Positions 24,930 through 33,308 of a stretch of DNA of 64,000 nucleotides are shown one piece after another. The notes under the pieces were generated by a model that did no database searches, was not told the DNA's origin, and saw only the letters and a list, made by a program, of their open reading frames with translations. The stretch covers positions 23,208-87,207 of the forward strand of contig NTHE01000034.1 in NCBI GenBank assembly GCA_002551355.1, written 5' to 3'. Source of the DNA: Streptomyces sp. man185 (lineage in GTDB: Bacteria > Actinomycetota > Actinomycetes > Streptomycetales > Streptomycetaceae). The stretch's first letter is position 1; the number at the start of each line of letters is the position of its first letter. The position numbers and the translations under genes are program-made.

Positions 24930-24964
24930 ACCGGGGCCCGCACCTTCACGGTGCGGGCCCCGGT
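24930..24964 (-). terminator. Strong hairpin terminator after the cold-shock gene
   Basis: A perfect 15-bp stem, ACCGGGGCCCGCACC (24930-24944) with GGTGCGGGCCCCGGT (24950-24964), closing a five-base loop. It lies 22 bp after the stop of the cold-shock gene and separates it from the helicase. Confidence 0.85.
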
Positions 24965-24986
24965 CAGCGAGGTACGCGTCCGGCAA

Positions 24987-25190
24987 TTAGGCCGGGACGA
25001 TGTTCTCCGCCTGCGGGCCCTTCTGGCCCTGCGTGACGTCGAAGGAGACCTTCTGGCCCTCCTGGAGCTCACGGAAGCCCGAGGTGGCGATGTTGGAGTA
25101 GTGGGCGAAGACGTCGGCGCCGCCGCCGTCCTGCTCGATGAAGCCGAAGCCCTTTTCCGAGTTGAACCACTTCACGGTTCCAGTAGCCAT
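24987..25190 (-). CDS. Cold-shock protein (CspA/ScoF type)
   Basis: 67 residues, a complete single-OB-fold cold-shock domain. RNP1 KGFGFIEQ and RNP2 VFAHYS are present, starting MATGTVKWFNSEKGFGFI. It binds single-stranded nucleic acid as RNA chaperone in the cytoplasm. A strong AGGAG lies seven bases before ATG 25190. The leader is unusually AT-rich for this chromosome and contains a hairpin with arms AATCCG (25222-25227) and CGGATT (25235-25240), as often found in regulated cold-shock leaders. Confidence 0.95.
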   Translation of the reverse strand: MATGTVKWFNSEKGFGFIEQDGGGADVFAHYSNIATSGFRELQEGQKVSFDVTQGQKGPQAENIVPA

Positions 25191-25278
25191 GTCATTCTCC
25201 TAAAAGAGGTGCAGTGCCGGAAATCCGCACTTTACGGATTCCAAGTCGCCGCATTGAGCCCCATCCGGAGAAAGCCGG

Positions 25279-25318
25279 AAAACAATAAAGCGCCTGAGGA
25301 AGCATTCCCGTCAGGCGC
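25279..25318 (-). terminator. Rho-independent terminator (or leader attenuator) upstream of the cold-shock gene
   Basis: On the minus strand GCGCCTGA (25318-25311) pairs with TCAGGCGC (25297-25290) and is followed by TTTATTGTTTT, a real U-rich tail. Most simply it ends transcripts from fadA6. If the csp promoter lay further upstream it would act as an attenuator. Confidence 0.75.
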
Positions 25319-25455
25319 ACATAAAGTTCATGGGTACCAAAACTGCAACGGGAAACACCCTAGCACGTCCTCCCCTCCGGCGGTGGGTCACGCCGCGCCG
25401 CCGGAGAAGAAACGTGGCTGACCAGAGGGCGTACGGCAGGCGTACGGCAGACGCC

Positions 25456-26613
25456 TCAGAGCCGCTCGACGATGGTGACGTTGGCCTGTCCGCCGCCCTC
25501 GCACATCGTCTGGAGCCCGTAGCGGCCGCCGGTGCGTTCGAGTTCGTGCAGCAAGGTCGTCATCAGCCGGGCGCCGGTTGCCCCGAGCGGGTGACCCAGG
25601 GCGATGGCTCCGCCGTTGACGTTGACCCGCTCGGGGTCCGCACCGGTCTCTTTCAGCCAGGCGAGGACGACCGGGGCGAACGCCTCGTTGATCTCGACGA
25701 GGTCGATGGCGTCGAGGGTGAGGCCGGTCTTCTCCAGGGCGTACGCGGTGGCGGGGATCGGGGCCGAGAGCATCCGGATCGGGTCCTCGCCCCGTACGGA
25801 CAGGTGGTGGATGCGGGCCCGCGGGGTCAGGCCGTGTTCGGCGACGGCCCGCGCCGAGGCGATGAGCAGGGCGGCGGCCCCGTCGGAGACCTGGGAGGAG
25901 CAGGCGGCGGTGATGGTGCCGCCCTCGACGACGGGGCGCAGTCCGGCCATTTTCTCCAGGGTGGTGTCGCGGCGCGGCCCCTCGTCCGCGGTGACGTCCC
26001 CGTAGGCGACGGTCTCCCGGTCGAAGCGGCCCTCGTCGATGGCGCGGATCGCCCGCCGGTGGGAGGTGAGGGCGAACTCCTCCATGTCCCGGCGGCTGAT
26101 GCCCCACTTCTCGGCGATCAGCTGGGCGCCGTGGAACTGGTTGACGGGGGCGTCGCCGTACCGGGAGCGCCAGCCCTCGCTGCCCGCGTACGGGCCGTCG
26201 GTGAGGCCGAGGGGTTCGGCGGCCTGGCGGGAGGCGAAGGCGATGGGGATCTGGGTCATGTTCTGGGTGCCGCCCGCGACGACGAGGTCCTGGGTGCCGG
26301 AGAGGACGCCCTGGGCCGCGAAGTGGAGGGCCTGCTGGGAGGAGCCGCACTGCCGGTCGACGGTGACGCCGGGGACCTCCTCGGGCAGTCCGGCGGCGAG
26401 CCATGACGTACGGGCGATGTCACCGGCCTGCGGGCCGACGGTGTCCAGGCAGCCGAAGACGACGTCCTCGACGGCCGCCGGGTCGACGCCGGAGCGGGCG
26501 ATCAGCTCCTTCAGCACGTGTGCGCCGAGGTCGGCGGGGTGGACGGCCCCGAGGCCGCCCTTGCGCCGCCCGACGGGGGTGCGTACCGCTTCGACGATGT
26601 AGGCCTCGGTCAT
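25456..26613 (-). CDS. fadA6: Acetyl-CoA acetyltransferase (thiolase) FadA6
   Basis: 385 residues. Thiolase features: active-site Cys in DRQCGSSQQALHFAAQ, NEAFAPVVLAW, GHPLGATGARLMTTLL and the second Cys in CEGGGQANVT. In the mycobacterial KstR2 regulon FadA6 performs the last thiolytic steps on the ring-opened steroid remnant. It follows kstR2 with a 27-bp gap and is likely co-transcribed. The assignment to FadA6 rather than a general thiolase comes from the neighbours. Confidence 0.9.
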   Translation of the reverse strand: MTEAYIVEAVRTPVGRRKGGLGAVHPADLGAHVLKELIARSGVDPAAVEDVVFGCLDTVGPQAGDIARTSWLAAGLPEEVPGVTVDRQCGSSQQALHFAAQGVLSGTQDLVVAGGTQNMTQIPIAFASRQAAEPLGLTDGPYAGSEGWRSRYGDAPVNQFHGAQLIAEKWGISRRDMEEFALTSHRRAIRAIDEGRFDRETVAYGDVTADEGPRRDTTLEKMAGLRPVVEGGTITAACSSQVSDGAAALLIASARAVAEHGLTPRARIHHLSVRGEDPIRMLSAPIPATAYALEKTGLTLDAIDLVEINEAFAPVVLAWLKETGADPERVNVNGGAIALGHPLGATGARLMTTLLHELERTGGRYGLQTMCEGGGQANVTIVERL

Positions 26614-26640
26614 GGCTGCTGCTCCTCGGGGCGCTCGGGG

Positions 26641-27252
26641 TCACGTACGCAGGGCGATGCCGTCCAGCACCATCGAGAGGTACTGGCGGGCGATCTCCTC
26701 GGGGCTGTGGTGTCCGCCGGGCCGGTACCAGGAGGCGGCGACCCAGACGGTGTCGCGGACGAAGCGGTAGGTGAGGCGGATGTCGAGGTCGTCGCGGAAG
26801 ACGCCTTCGGCGACGCCGCGTTCCAGGGTGCCGAGCCAGGCCTTCTCGAACTTGGTCTGCGAGTCGGCCAGGTAGGCGAAGCGCGGCTGGGCGGCGAGGT
26901 GCTTGGACTCCTTCTGGTAGATCGCGACGGCGGGGCGGTGCCGGTCGATCTCCCGGAAGGACTCGGTGACCAGGGCCTCGATGGTCTCTCGGGAGCCGAG
27001 CCCGGCCGCCAGGACCTCGTCGTAACCCCGCCAGAGCTCGTCGAGGAAGGTGGAGAGGATCTCGTCGACCATCGATTCCTTGGAATCGAAGTGGTAATAG
27101 AGGCTGCCCGCGAGCATCCCGGCCTCGTCGGCGATGCGGCGCACGGTGGTGGCGTTGTATCCGTGGGCGGCGAAGACCTCGGCGGCGGTGGCGAGCAGCT
27201 CGCGTCGCCGCTCGGGTGTGGGGGTCACCTGGGGCTTCTTCTTGGTAGGCAC
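26641..27252 (-). CDS. kstR2: TetR-family repressor KstR2
   Basis: 203 residues from GTG 27252. N-terminal TetR HTH: LLATAAEVFAAHGYNATTVRRIADEAGMLAGSLYYHF. The ligand domain strongly resembles remembered M. tuberculosis KstR2: VAIYQKESKHLAAQPRFAYL and TYRFVRDTVWVAASWYRPGG, matching VVIYQDEAQRLASQPRFSYI and VYRFIRDTTWVSVRWYRPGG. KstR2 represses the HIP degradation genes and is released by HIP-CoA. Two matching operators are seen in this locus (19499-19520 and 28153-28172). It lies between the second SDR and fadA6, all on the minus strand. Confidence 0.92.
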   Translation of the reverse strand: MPTKKKPQVTPTPERRRELLATAAEVFAAHGYNATTVRRIADEAGMLAGSLYYHFDSKESMVDEILSTFLDELWRGYDEVLAAGLGSRETIEALVTESFREIDRHRPAVAIYQKESKHLAAQPRFAYLADSQTKFEKAWLGTLERGVAEGVFRDDLDIRLTYRFVRDTVWVAASWYRPGGHHSPEEIARQYLSMVLDGIALRT

Positions 27253-27318
27253 CCGGCCATTGTCCGCCCGCGGCCCGTGTGTTCACGCAGGTGCTCGCGC
27301 GGGCGCCCAGGTGCGTGC

Positions 27319-28107
27319 TCACGCATGCTGACTGCTGACGGGGACGACCTCGCCGGTCATGTACGAGGAGTAGCCGCTGGCGAGGAAGACGATCACGTTG
27401 GCGACCTCCCAGGGTTCGGCGTACCGGCCGAAGGCCTCCTTCGCGGTGAGTTCGGCGAGGAGTTCGGCGGAGGTGACCTTGGCCAGGTGGGGGTGCATGG
27501 CGAGGCTGGGGGCGACGGCGTTCACGCGGACCCCGTAGTCGGCGGCCTCGACGGCGGCGCAGCGGGTGAGGGCCATGACGCCGGCCTTGGCGGCGGCGTA
27601 GTGGGCCTGGCCGCGCTGGGCGCGCCAGCCGACGACGGAGGCGTTGTTGACGACGACTCCCCCTCGCCCGGCGGCCTTGAGGGAGCGCAGGGCGGCGCGG
27701 GTGCAGCGGAAGGTGCCGTTCAGGGTGACGTCGAGGATCTTCGTCCACTGGTCGTCGGTCATCTCGGTGAGTTCGGCGGTGCCGCCGAGGCCCGCGTTGT
27801 TGACGACGATGTCGAGGCCGCCGTGGGTGCGCTCGGCATGGGTGAAGAGGGCGCCGACCTGCTCCTCGTCGGTGACGTCGCAGGTCAGGTGGGTGACGCG
27901 GTCGGGGCCGAACGCGTCGGCGAGGGCGTGGGCGCTCTCCTTCAGCCGGCGGGCGTGGGCGTCGCTGATCACTACGCGCGCCCCCTCCTCCAGGAAGCGG
28001 CGGGCGGTGGCGCCGCCGATGCCGGCTCCGGCGGCGGCGGTGACGACGGCGGTGCGGCCGGTCAGCAGTCCGTGTCCCGGCAGGTACGGCGGTGCGCTCG
28101 CGCTCAT
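27319..28107 (-). CDS. Short-chain dehydrogenase (IpdF / Rv3559c-like)
   Basis: 262 residues from ATG 28107, preceded by AGGGGGAA; the longer frame starts inside the operator. SDR motifs: TAAAGAGIGGATARRF for the cofactor, NNAGLGG, the NNASVVG serine and YAAAK. Its place directly next to fadE30 and kstR2 mirrors Rv3559c (IpdF), which handles the 5-hydroxyl of the HIP-CoA derivatives. First gene of a probable SDR-kstR2-fadA6 transcript, 66 bp before kstR2. Confidence 0.87.
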   Translation of the reverse strand: MSASAPPYLPGHGLLTGRTAVVTAAAGAGIGGATARRFLEEGARVVISDAHARRLKESAHALADAFGPDRVTHLTCDVTDEEQVGALFTHAERTHGGLDIVVNNAGLGGTAELTEMTDDQWTKILDVTLNGTFRCTRAALRSLKAAGRGGVVVNNASVVGWRAQRGQAHYAAAKAGVMALTRCAAVEAADYGVRVNAVAPSLAMHPHLAKVTSAELLAELTAKEAFGRYAEPWEVANVIVFLASGYSSYMTGEVVPVSSQHA

Positions 28108-28152
28108 GACCCGTTCCCCCTGCTTCTCGACGGCGTAGGGGGCGTACGTTAA

Positions 28153-28172
28153 CCTACCAAACACTTGTTAGG
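28153..28172. promoter_or_regulatory. Second KstR2-like operator
   Basis: CCTACCAAACACTTGTTAGG; the reverse complement is CCTAACAAGTGTTTGGTAGG, which matches the operator at 19502-19521 at 18 of 20 positions. The inner ACCAAACACTTGTT fits AnCAAGnnCTTGnT with one mismatch. It sits between the divergent SDR (28107) and fadE30-like (28221) starts. Confidence 0.8.
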
Positions 28173-28220
28173 GAACACTCTCGGTGATGGTCACGGCGGA
28201 GCGTGGAAGGCGGGCCGGTC

Positions 28221-29366
28221 ATGGATCTGGCGCACACGGCGGGGACGAAAGCCCTGCGGGCCGAGGCCCGGGCCTGGCTGCGGGACCACGTACCGGCCAG
28301 GCCACTGCCCTCCCTGGAGACCGAGGAGGGGTTCGCAGCGCACCGGGAGTGGGAGGCGCTGCTGCACACCGGCCGGTGGTCGGCTCCCTCCTGGCCCGAG
28401 GAGTACGGGGGCCGGGGCGCGGATCTCTTCGGCTGGCTGGCGTTCGAGGAGGAGTACTGGGCGGCCGGTGCACCCGGCCGGGTCTCGCAGAACGGGATCA
28501 GCCTCCTCGCCCCGACGCTCCTCGCCCACGGCACGGCACGGCAGCGGGCCCGGGTGCTGCCTCCGATGGCGAGCGGCGAGGTGGTCTGGGCGCAGGCCTG
28601 GTCGGAGCCGGAGGCCGGCTCCGACCTGGCGGCGCTGCGGTCGCGGGCGGTGCGCGCGGAGGGCGGCTGGCTGCTGTCGGGGCAGAAGACCTGGTCCTCA
28701 CGGGCGGCCTTCGCGGACCGGGCGTTCGGCATCTTCCGTACGGACCCGGGGGCCGCGAAACCGCACCAGGGGCTGACGTATCTGATGTTCGGGCTGCGGG
28801 ATCCCGGGGTCACGGTCCGTCCCATCGGGCGGCTGGACGGGAAGCCCGCTTTCGCCGAGATCTTCCTCGACGAGGTCTTCGTACCGGACGAGGACGTCAT
28901 CGGGGAACCGGGGCAGGGCTGGCGGATCGCCATGTCGGCCACCGGCGACGAGCGCGGGCTCACCCTCCGCTCCCCCGGCCGCTTCCTGGCCTCCGCCGAC
29001 CGGCTGGCGGCCCTGTGGCGGGAGGCGGGCGATCCGGCGGACACGGCGCTGCGCGACCGGGTGGCGGACGCGGTGATCGGGGCGCGGGCGTATCAGCTGT
29101 TCACGGCGGCCTCCGCGGCCCGGTTCGCGGCGGGGGCGGCGCTGGGGCCGGAGTCCAGCCTGAACAAGGTGTTCTGGTCGCGTTACGACATCGCGGTGCA
29201 CGAGACGGCCCTCGATCTGCTGGGCCCGGACGCGGAGCTGGCGGACACCGCGTGGGCGCAGGGGTACGTCTTCGCGCTCGCCGGTCCGGTCTACGCCGGA
29301 ACGAACGAGATCCAGCGCGACATCATCGCCGAGCGGCTGCTCGGCCTGCCGAGGGGACGGCGCTGA
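28221..29366 (+). CDS. fadE30: Acyl-CoA dehydrogenase, FadE30-like
   Basis: 381 residues, ATG 28221 after GGAAGG; GTG 28203 would add six. Acyl-CoA dehydrogenase motifs: WAQAWSEPEAGSDLAALRSRA, LSGQKTWSS and the C-terminal AGPVYAGTNEIQRDIIAERLLGLP. FadE30 oxidises HIP-CoA in the propionate side-chain step of C/D-ring degradation. It heads a two-gene dehydrogenase unit: its stop overlaps the next start by TGATG, as for the heteromeric alpha2beta2 steroid acyl-CoA dehydrogenases. Confidence 0.87.
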   Translation: MDLAHTAGTKALRAEARAWLRDHVPARPLPSLETEEGFAAHREWEALLHTGRWSAPSWPEEYGGRGADLFGWLAFEEEYWAAGAPGRVSQNGISLLAPTLLAHGTARQRARVLPPMASGEVVWAQAWSEPEAGSDLAALRSRAVRAEGGWLLSGQKTWSSRAAFADRAFGIFRTDPGAAKPHQGLTYLMFGLRDPGVTVRPIGRLDGKPAFAEIFLDEVFVPDEDVIGEPGQGWRIAMSATGDERGLTLRSPGRFLASADRLAALWREAGDPADTALRDRVADAVIGARAYQLFTAASAARFAAGAALGPESSLNKVFWSRYDIAVHETALDLLGPDAELADTAWAQGYVFALAGPVYAGTNEIQRDIIAERLLGLPRGRR

Positions 29367-30352
29367 TGGGTTTCCTGCTCACCGACGAGCAGCGGGAGTT
29401 CGGGCGTTCCCTGGACGCGATGCTGACGGCGGCGGACACCCCGGCGGTGCTGCGGGCGTGGGCCGCCGGGGAGCACGGTCCGGGGCGGGCGCTGTGGGGG
29501 CGGCTGGCGGACGCGGGGGTGTTCGCGCTCGCGGTGCCGGAGGCGTACGGGGGTCTGGGTCCGCTGCCCGTGGAGAGCGCCGTCGCCTGCGTCGAGCTGG
29601 GGCGGCACGCGGTGCCCGGGCCGGTGGCGGAGACCCTGGCGGCCGGGGCGCTGCTGGCCCGGGCGGGAGGGCCGGTGGCCGCGGAGTGGCTGCCGGGGAT
29701 CGCCTCCGGGAGGGCGGTGCTCTCGCTGCGGCTGGAGGGGTCCGGGCCGTACGCCCTGGACGCGGACACGGCGGACGCGGTGCTCACGGTGACCGGCGAC
29801 GAACTGCGGCTCGCGCCCGGGCCCGGGGAGCTGTCGGTGTCGGCGGATCCGGCGCGGCGGCTGTTCCGGCCGGAGGCGGGCGGCGCGCCCGTCGCGAAGG
29901 GCCCGGCGATACGAGCGGCGGCACGGGCGGCGGGCGACGCGGCAACCTTCGCCACGGCGGCCCTGGCGCTGGGCTGCGGCGAGGAGCTGCTGCGGGCGAC
30001 CGTGGCCTACGTGAAGCAGCGCACCCAGTTCGGGGTGCCCGTCGGGTCCTTCCAGGCGGTCAAGCACCGCCTGGCGGACACCCTGCTCGGCCTGGAGTTC
30101 GCGCGCCCGCTGCTGTACGGGGCGGCGGTGGAGCTGGCCGAGGGGTCGCCCGGGGCCGGGGCGGCGGTCGCGGCGGCGAAGGTGGCGGCGGGCGAGGCGG
30201 GGTACGCGGCGGCCCGCACCGCGCTCCAGTCGCACGGAGCGGTGGGCTACACCGAGGAGCTGGACCTGGCGTGGTGGCTGCGCCGGGCCCGGCCGCTGCG
30301 GGACGCGTGGGGCACGCCGTCCGTCTGCCGGGCCCGGGTGCTGGCGGGCTGA
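29366..30352 (+). CDS. Acyl-CoA dehydrogenase, second (short) subunit
   Basis: 328 residues, shorter than its partner. N-terminal LTDEQREFGRSLDAML and C-terminal YVKQRTQFGVPVGSFQAVKHRLAD are typical of the family. The middle domain is reduced and the end motif is replaced by SHGAVGYTEELDLAWWLRRARPLRDAWG. In Actinobacteria such halves pair as alpha2beta2 enzymes, with the FAD and catalytic residue split between subunits. Overlap with the fadE30-like gene supports a complex. Confidence 0.88.
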   Translation: MGFLLTDEQREFGRSLDAMLTAADTPAVLRAWAAGEHGPGRALWGRLADAGVFALAVPEAYGGLGPLPVESAVACVELGRHAVPGPVAETLAAGALLARAGGPVAAEWLPGIASGRAVLSLRLEGSGPYALDADTADAVLTVTGDELRLAPGPGELSVSADPARRLFRPEAGGAPVAKGPAIRAAARAAGDAATFATAALALGCGEELLRATVAYVKQRTQFGVPVGSFQAVKHRLADTLLGLEFARPLLYGAAVELAEGSPGAGAAVAAAKVAAGEAGYAAARTALQSHGAVGYTEELDLAWWLRRARPLRDAWGTPSVCRARVLAG

Positions 30353-30355
30353 GCG

Positions 30356-30385
30356 CCCTGCGGCCGGCCCGACCCGGCCGCAGGG
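30356..30385. terminator. Bidirectional hairpin terminator
   Basis: A perfect 12-bp stem CCCTGCGGCCGG (30356-30367) with CCGGCCGCAGGG (30374-30385), loop of six, between convergent genes. Confidence 0.8.
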
Positions 30386-30393
30386 GCCCGTGG

Positions 30394-30885
30394 TCACTTC
30401 CGGCGTACTGTGCGCAGCGGCTGCCCCGGCCGCCACGACCGGATGACCAGGAAGTCGCCGTCAAGCCCGATGCGGACCACCTCGGTCAGCTCCGCGCGGA
30501 AGAGGTAGAAGGGCTGCGGAGGGGTGGCCTCCTCGATGAAGCGGGCGATCGTCTCCGGATCGGTGATCTCCACGGCCCGGCCGCTGACGCGGACGTCGCC
30601 GTCGTTCATCTCGGCGTCGGGGCCGGGGTTGGCGTGGAACGCGAAGCGCGGGTCGCGGCGCAGGTCCAGGGCCTTGAGGGAGTTCGGCATCATGCCGAGC
30701 AGCAGCTCGCCGAAGCGGAAGTCGGCCTCCAGGCCGGTGACCCGGGGCGAGCCGTCCTTCCGCAGGGTGGCCAGGACGTGGTGCTTGTAGAGCCGGAAGC
30801 GGCGTTGCACGGTGTCGGCGAAGTCGGGCTCGGCGGCGGCGAAGCCGCCCCAGGACAGGGGTGAAGAAGACGTCATGGGCGTCAT
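30394..30885 (-). CDS. Pyridoxamine 5'-phosphate oxidase-fold protein
   Basis: 163 residues from ATG 30885 (ATG 30876 also possible). The split beta-barrel PNPOx/F420-reductase-like fold is indicated by HHVLATLRKDGSPRVTGLEADF, GMMPNSLKALDLRRDPRFAFHA and VSGRAVEITDPETIARF. Streptomyces has many such FMN- or F420-binding proteins of unknown substrate. Convergent with the dehydrogenase pair and separated from it by a strong hairpin, so probably not part of the steroid unit. Confidence 0.83.
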   Translation of the reverse strand: MTPMTSSSPLSWGGFAAAEPDFADTVQRRFRLYKHHVLATLRKDGSPRVTGLEADFRFGELLLGMMPNSLKALDLRRDPRFAFHANPGPDAEMNDGDVRVSGRAVEITDPETIARFIEEATPPQPFYLFRAELTEVVRIGLDGDFLVIRSWRPGQPLRTVRRK

Positions 30886-30930
30886 CGAACACCGGATACC
30901 CGACATCCTCCGTCCGGATTCGCCGGGCGA

Positions 30931-31497
30931 TCAGACGTCCGAGAAGGTGATCAGCACCGCCTGGCCCATCGTCCGCAGGACCCCGGGCGACTCCCCGGCC
31001 GCCAGCGCCGCGTCGTAGCGGTCCAGCCGGACGCCGTCCGGCCCCGCCAGCACCGCGCCGTCGTCCAGGGAGACCGCCAGCACCGCGCCGCCCTCCGGCG
31101 GCAGCAGGCGGACCGTGCCGCAGACGACGGCGGTCTCCGCCCGCGTACCGGCCCTGCGGTACATGACGTTGAGGTTGACGACGGGGCCCGCCAGCAGGAA
31201 GCCCTCGGTGGGCAGGTCGCCGGGGAAGCCGTGCGGCCACAGGGGCTCGTCGACGATGTGGTGCTCGCCGCCGACGACGAGGTCCATGCCCGCGCCCTCG
31301 ACCACGGTCAGGATGCGGTCCACGCCCGGGTAGGCGGAGAAGGGGCCGTCGGCGGTGACGTCCGCGAGGCTCACCCGCCAGTCGAAGGCGTCGCTGTCGG
31401 CGCCCTCGGGGCCGGTGGCGATCTCCCGGACGATCCCGCCGCCGTTCTTCCAGGGGACGGGCGTGCGGTCGGCGGCGCGCAGGATCCGTACCGTCAC
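30931..31497 (-). CDS. HutD/Ves-family cupin protein
   Basis: 188 residues from GTG 31497, which overlaps the stop of the vWA gene (GTGA). The bicupin HutD pattern is clear: PVPWKNGGGIVREIATGPEG at the start, FDWRVSLADVTADGPFSAYPGVDRILTVVEG, and GPVVNLNVMYRR. HutD proteins are linked to histidine use, Ves to cold response in E. coli; molecular role unresolved. The coupling to a vWA protein is unusual. Confidence 0.88.
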   Translation of the reverse strand: MTVRILRAADRTPVPWKNGGGIVREIATGPEGADSDAFDWRVSLADVTADGPFSAYPGVDRILTVVEGAGMDLVVGGEHHIVDEPLWPHGFPGDLPTEGFLLAGPVVNLNVMYRRAGTRAETAVVCGTVRLLPPEGGAVLAVSLDDGAVLAGPDGVRLDRYDAALAAGESPGVLRTMGQAVLITFSDV

Positions 31498-32243
31498 CGG
31501 ACGATCCCCCGCTCCCGGGCGGCGGTCAGCCAGAGCGGGAACTCGGCGACGAGCCGGTCGTACAGCTCGGAGTCCGGGACCTGCCGGGGGTCGAGGCCCG
31601 CGTGGAAGTACCCGGCGTTGTCGACGGACCGTTTGGCGGGGACGGCCAGTTCGTCGAGCTTGCGCAGGAAGTCGAACTGGCTGCTGCGGGTGTTGCCGAA
31701 ACCCACGAACTGCCAGAACAGCGGCAGCTCGGCGGCCTTGCAGAGGTAGCGTTCGGCGGCGAGCTTGTTGATCGGCCCGCCGTCCGTCTGGAAGACGACC
31801 AGGGCGGGCGCGGTGGAGCCGCTGTCGAGGTAGTGGTCGATGACGGCGTCCATCGCCAGGTGGTAGCTGGTCTTCCCCATGTGTCCGAGGCCCGCCGCGA
31901 TCTTCTCGATCCGGCCGTGGTGGTTGGCGAGGGCGATGTCGGTGACGGCGTCGACGTCGGTGGAGAAGAAGACGACGGGGACCGTGCCGTCGTCGTCGAG
32001 GTTGGCCGACAGGCCCAGCACCCGGTCGGCCAGCGCCTGGACGCTGCCGTCCTTGTAGTAGGGCTTCATCGAGCCGGAGTAGTCGAGGACGAGGTAGACG
32101 GCCGCGCGGTGGCCGCCGAGGCCGTGCTTCTCCAGCGAGACCCCGGCGCTCTTGTAGAGGCTGACCAGGGCCGGAGCCGTCTCCTCCACCTTGCTCAGGC
32201 TGATGGCCGGGCCCACGCCCGCGGCCGTGTTCGTACCGTGCAT
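31494..32243 (-). CDS. vWA-domain protein, tellurium-resistance (TerF/TerY) type
   Basis: 249 residues from ATG 32243, preceded by GGGGGAG. The MIDAS metal motif is LDYSGSMKPYYKDGSVQ (Asp54, Ser56, Ser58), with a distal VVFQTDGGP and the C-terminal NAGYFHAGLDPRQVPDSELYDRLVAEF typical of Ter-operon vWA proteins. No transmembrane segment. It binds a divalent metal and a partner protein; biological role in Streptomyces is uncertain. Coupled to the HutD-like gene. Confidence 0.88.
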   Translation of the reverse strand: MHGTNTAAGVGPAISLSKVEETAPALVSLYKSAGVSLEKHGLGGHRAAVYLVLDYSGSMKPYYKDGSVQALADRVLGLSANLDDDGTVPVVFFSTDVDAVTDIALANHHGRIEKIAAGLGHMGKTSYHLAMDAVIDHYLDSGSTAPALVVFQTDGGPINKLAAERYLCKAAELPLFWQFVGFGNTRSSQFDFLRKLDELAVPAKRSVDNAGYFHAGLDPRQVPDSELYDRLVAEFPLWLTAARERGIVR

Positions 32244-32396
32244 GACGGCTCCCCCCGCTGTGCGTTCCGCGTTCTGCGGATTTCGAGCGTAGGCCACGCC
32301 CGGGCCCCGGGCTCACGGCCCTCCGCACCGGTTCGCTATCTTGATCGCCGCCGCCCCCACCGGCCCCGTTGCCCACCCCCAGTGAAGGAGCCGGCC

Positions 32397-33308
32397 ATGG
32401 AGGCCGCCGCCGCCCCCGCGTGTTACCGCCACCCGTCCACCGAGACGTATGTGCGCTGCACCCGTTGCGAGCGCTACATCTGCCCGGACTGCATGCGCGA
32501 GGCCTCCGTCGGCCACCATTGCGTGGAGTGCGTGAAGGAGGGGCAGCGTTCGGTGCGGCAGCCCCGTACGGTCTTCGGCGGTGCGGTGTCCCGGGCGACG
32601 GCGCCGATGGTGACGTACGTCCTGATGGCGCTCAACGTGCTGGTCTACCTCGGCGAGGTGGTCAGGCCGGAGATCGTGGACCGGTTCGCGGTGCTCGGCG
32701 CGGCGCTCACCGGGCCGGACGGTGAGCAGTACTACTACCGGGGTGACACCTTCCCGGGGTACGAGCTGACGGGCATCGCGGACGGCGAGTGGTACCGGCT
32801 GGTGACCGGGGCCTTCCTGCACCTGCCGCCGGACGCGTCGTTCGGGGTGATGCACCTGCTGTTCAACATGTTCGCGCTGTGGAACATCGGCAGGGCGGTG
32901 GAGGGGCAGCTCGGCCGGGTCCGCTACCTGGCGCTGTACCTGCTGTCGGCGGTGGGCGGTTCGGTCCTGGTGTACCTGCTGGCCCCGGACACCTCGACGG
33001 TCGGCGCCTCCGGTGCGGTCTTCGGTCTTGCCGCCGCGTACTGGGTCATCCACCGCAGGCTCGGCCGTGACATGGCGGCCGTCAACCGCTTCATGGCCGG
33101 GTTCCTGCTCTGGATGGTGCTCTCGGCGCTGTTCACCTCGTGGCAGGGGCACCTGGGCGGGCTGCTGACCGGGGCGCTGGTGACGTACGGGCTCGCCTTC
33201 GCGCCGGCGAAGCTGCGGGCCGGGCCGGTGCAGGTGGCGGGCGCGGTGGTGCTGCTGGGGCTGTTCGCGCTGGCGGTGGTCGTGAAGACCTCGGCGCTCA
33301 CCGGCTGA
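32397..33308 (+). CDS. Rhomboid intramembrane serine protease with N-terminal B-box-like zinc finger
   Basis: 303 residues, ATG 32397 after GAAGGAG. Residues 9-45 form a zinc finger with paired Cys/His (CYRHPSTETYVRCTRCERYI, CPDC, HHCVEC). A six-helix rhomboid domain starts near residue 70. The catalytic dyad is Ser205 (GASGAVFG) and His252 (GHLGGLLTG); HLLFN at 153-157 provides the oxyanion-hole side chains. It cleaves membrane-anchored substrates within or near the bilayer. Convergent with gltD over a strong hairpin. Confidence 0.94.
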   Translation: MEAAAAPACYRHPSTETYVRCTRCERYICPDCMREASVGHHCVECVKEGQRSVRQPRTVFGGAVSRATAPMVTYVLMALNVLVYLGEVVRPEIVDRFAVLGAALTGPDGEQYYYRGDTFPGYELTGIADGEWYRLVTGAFLHLPPDASFGVMHLLFNMFALWNIGRAVEGQLGRVRYLALYLLSAVGGSVLVYLLAPDTSTVGASGAVFGLAAAYWVIHRRLGRDMAAVNRFMAGFLLWMVLSALFTSWQGHLGGLLTGALVTYGLAFAPAKLRAGPVQVAGAVVLLGLFALAVVVKTSALTG

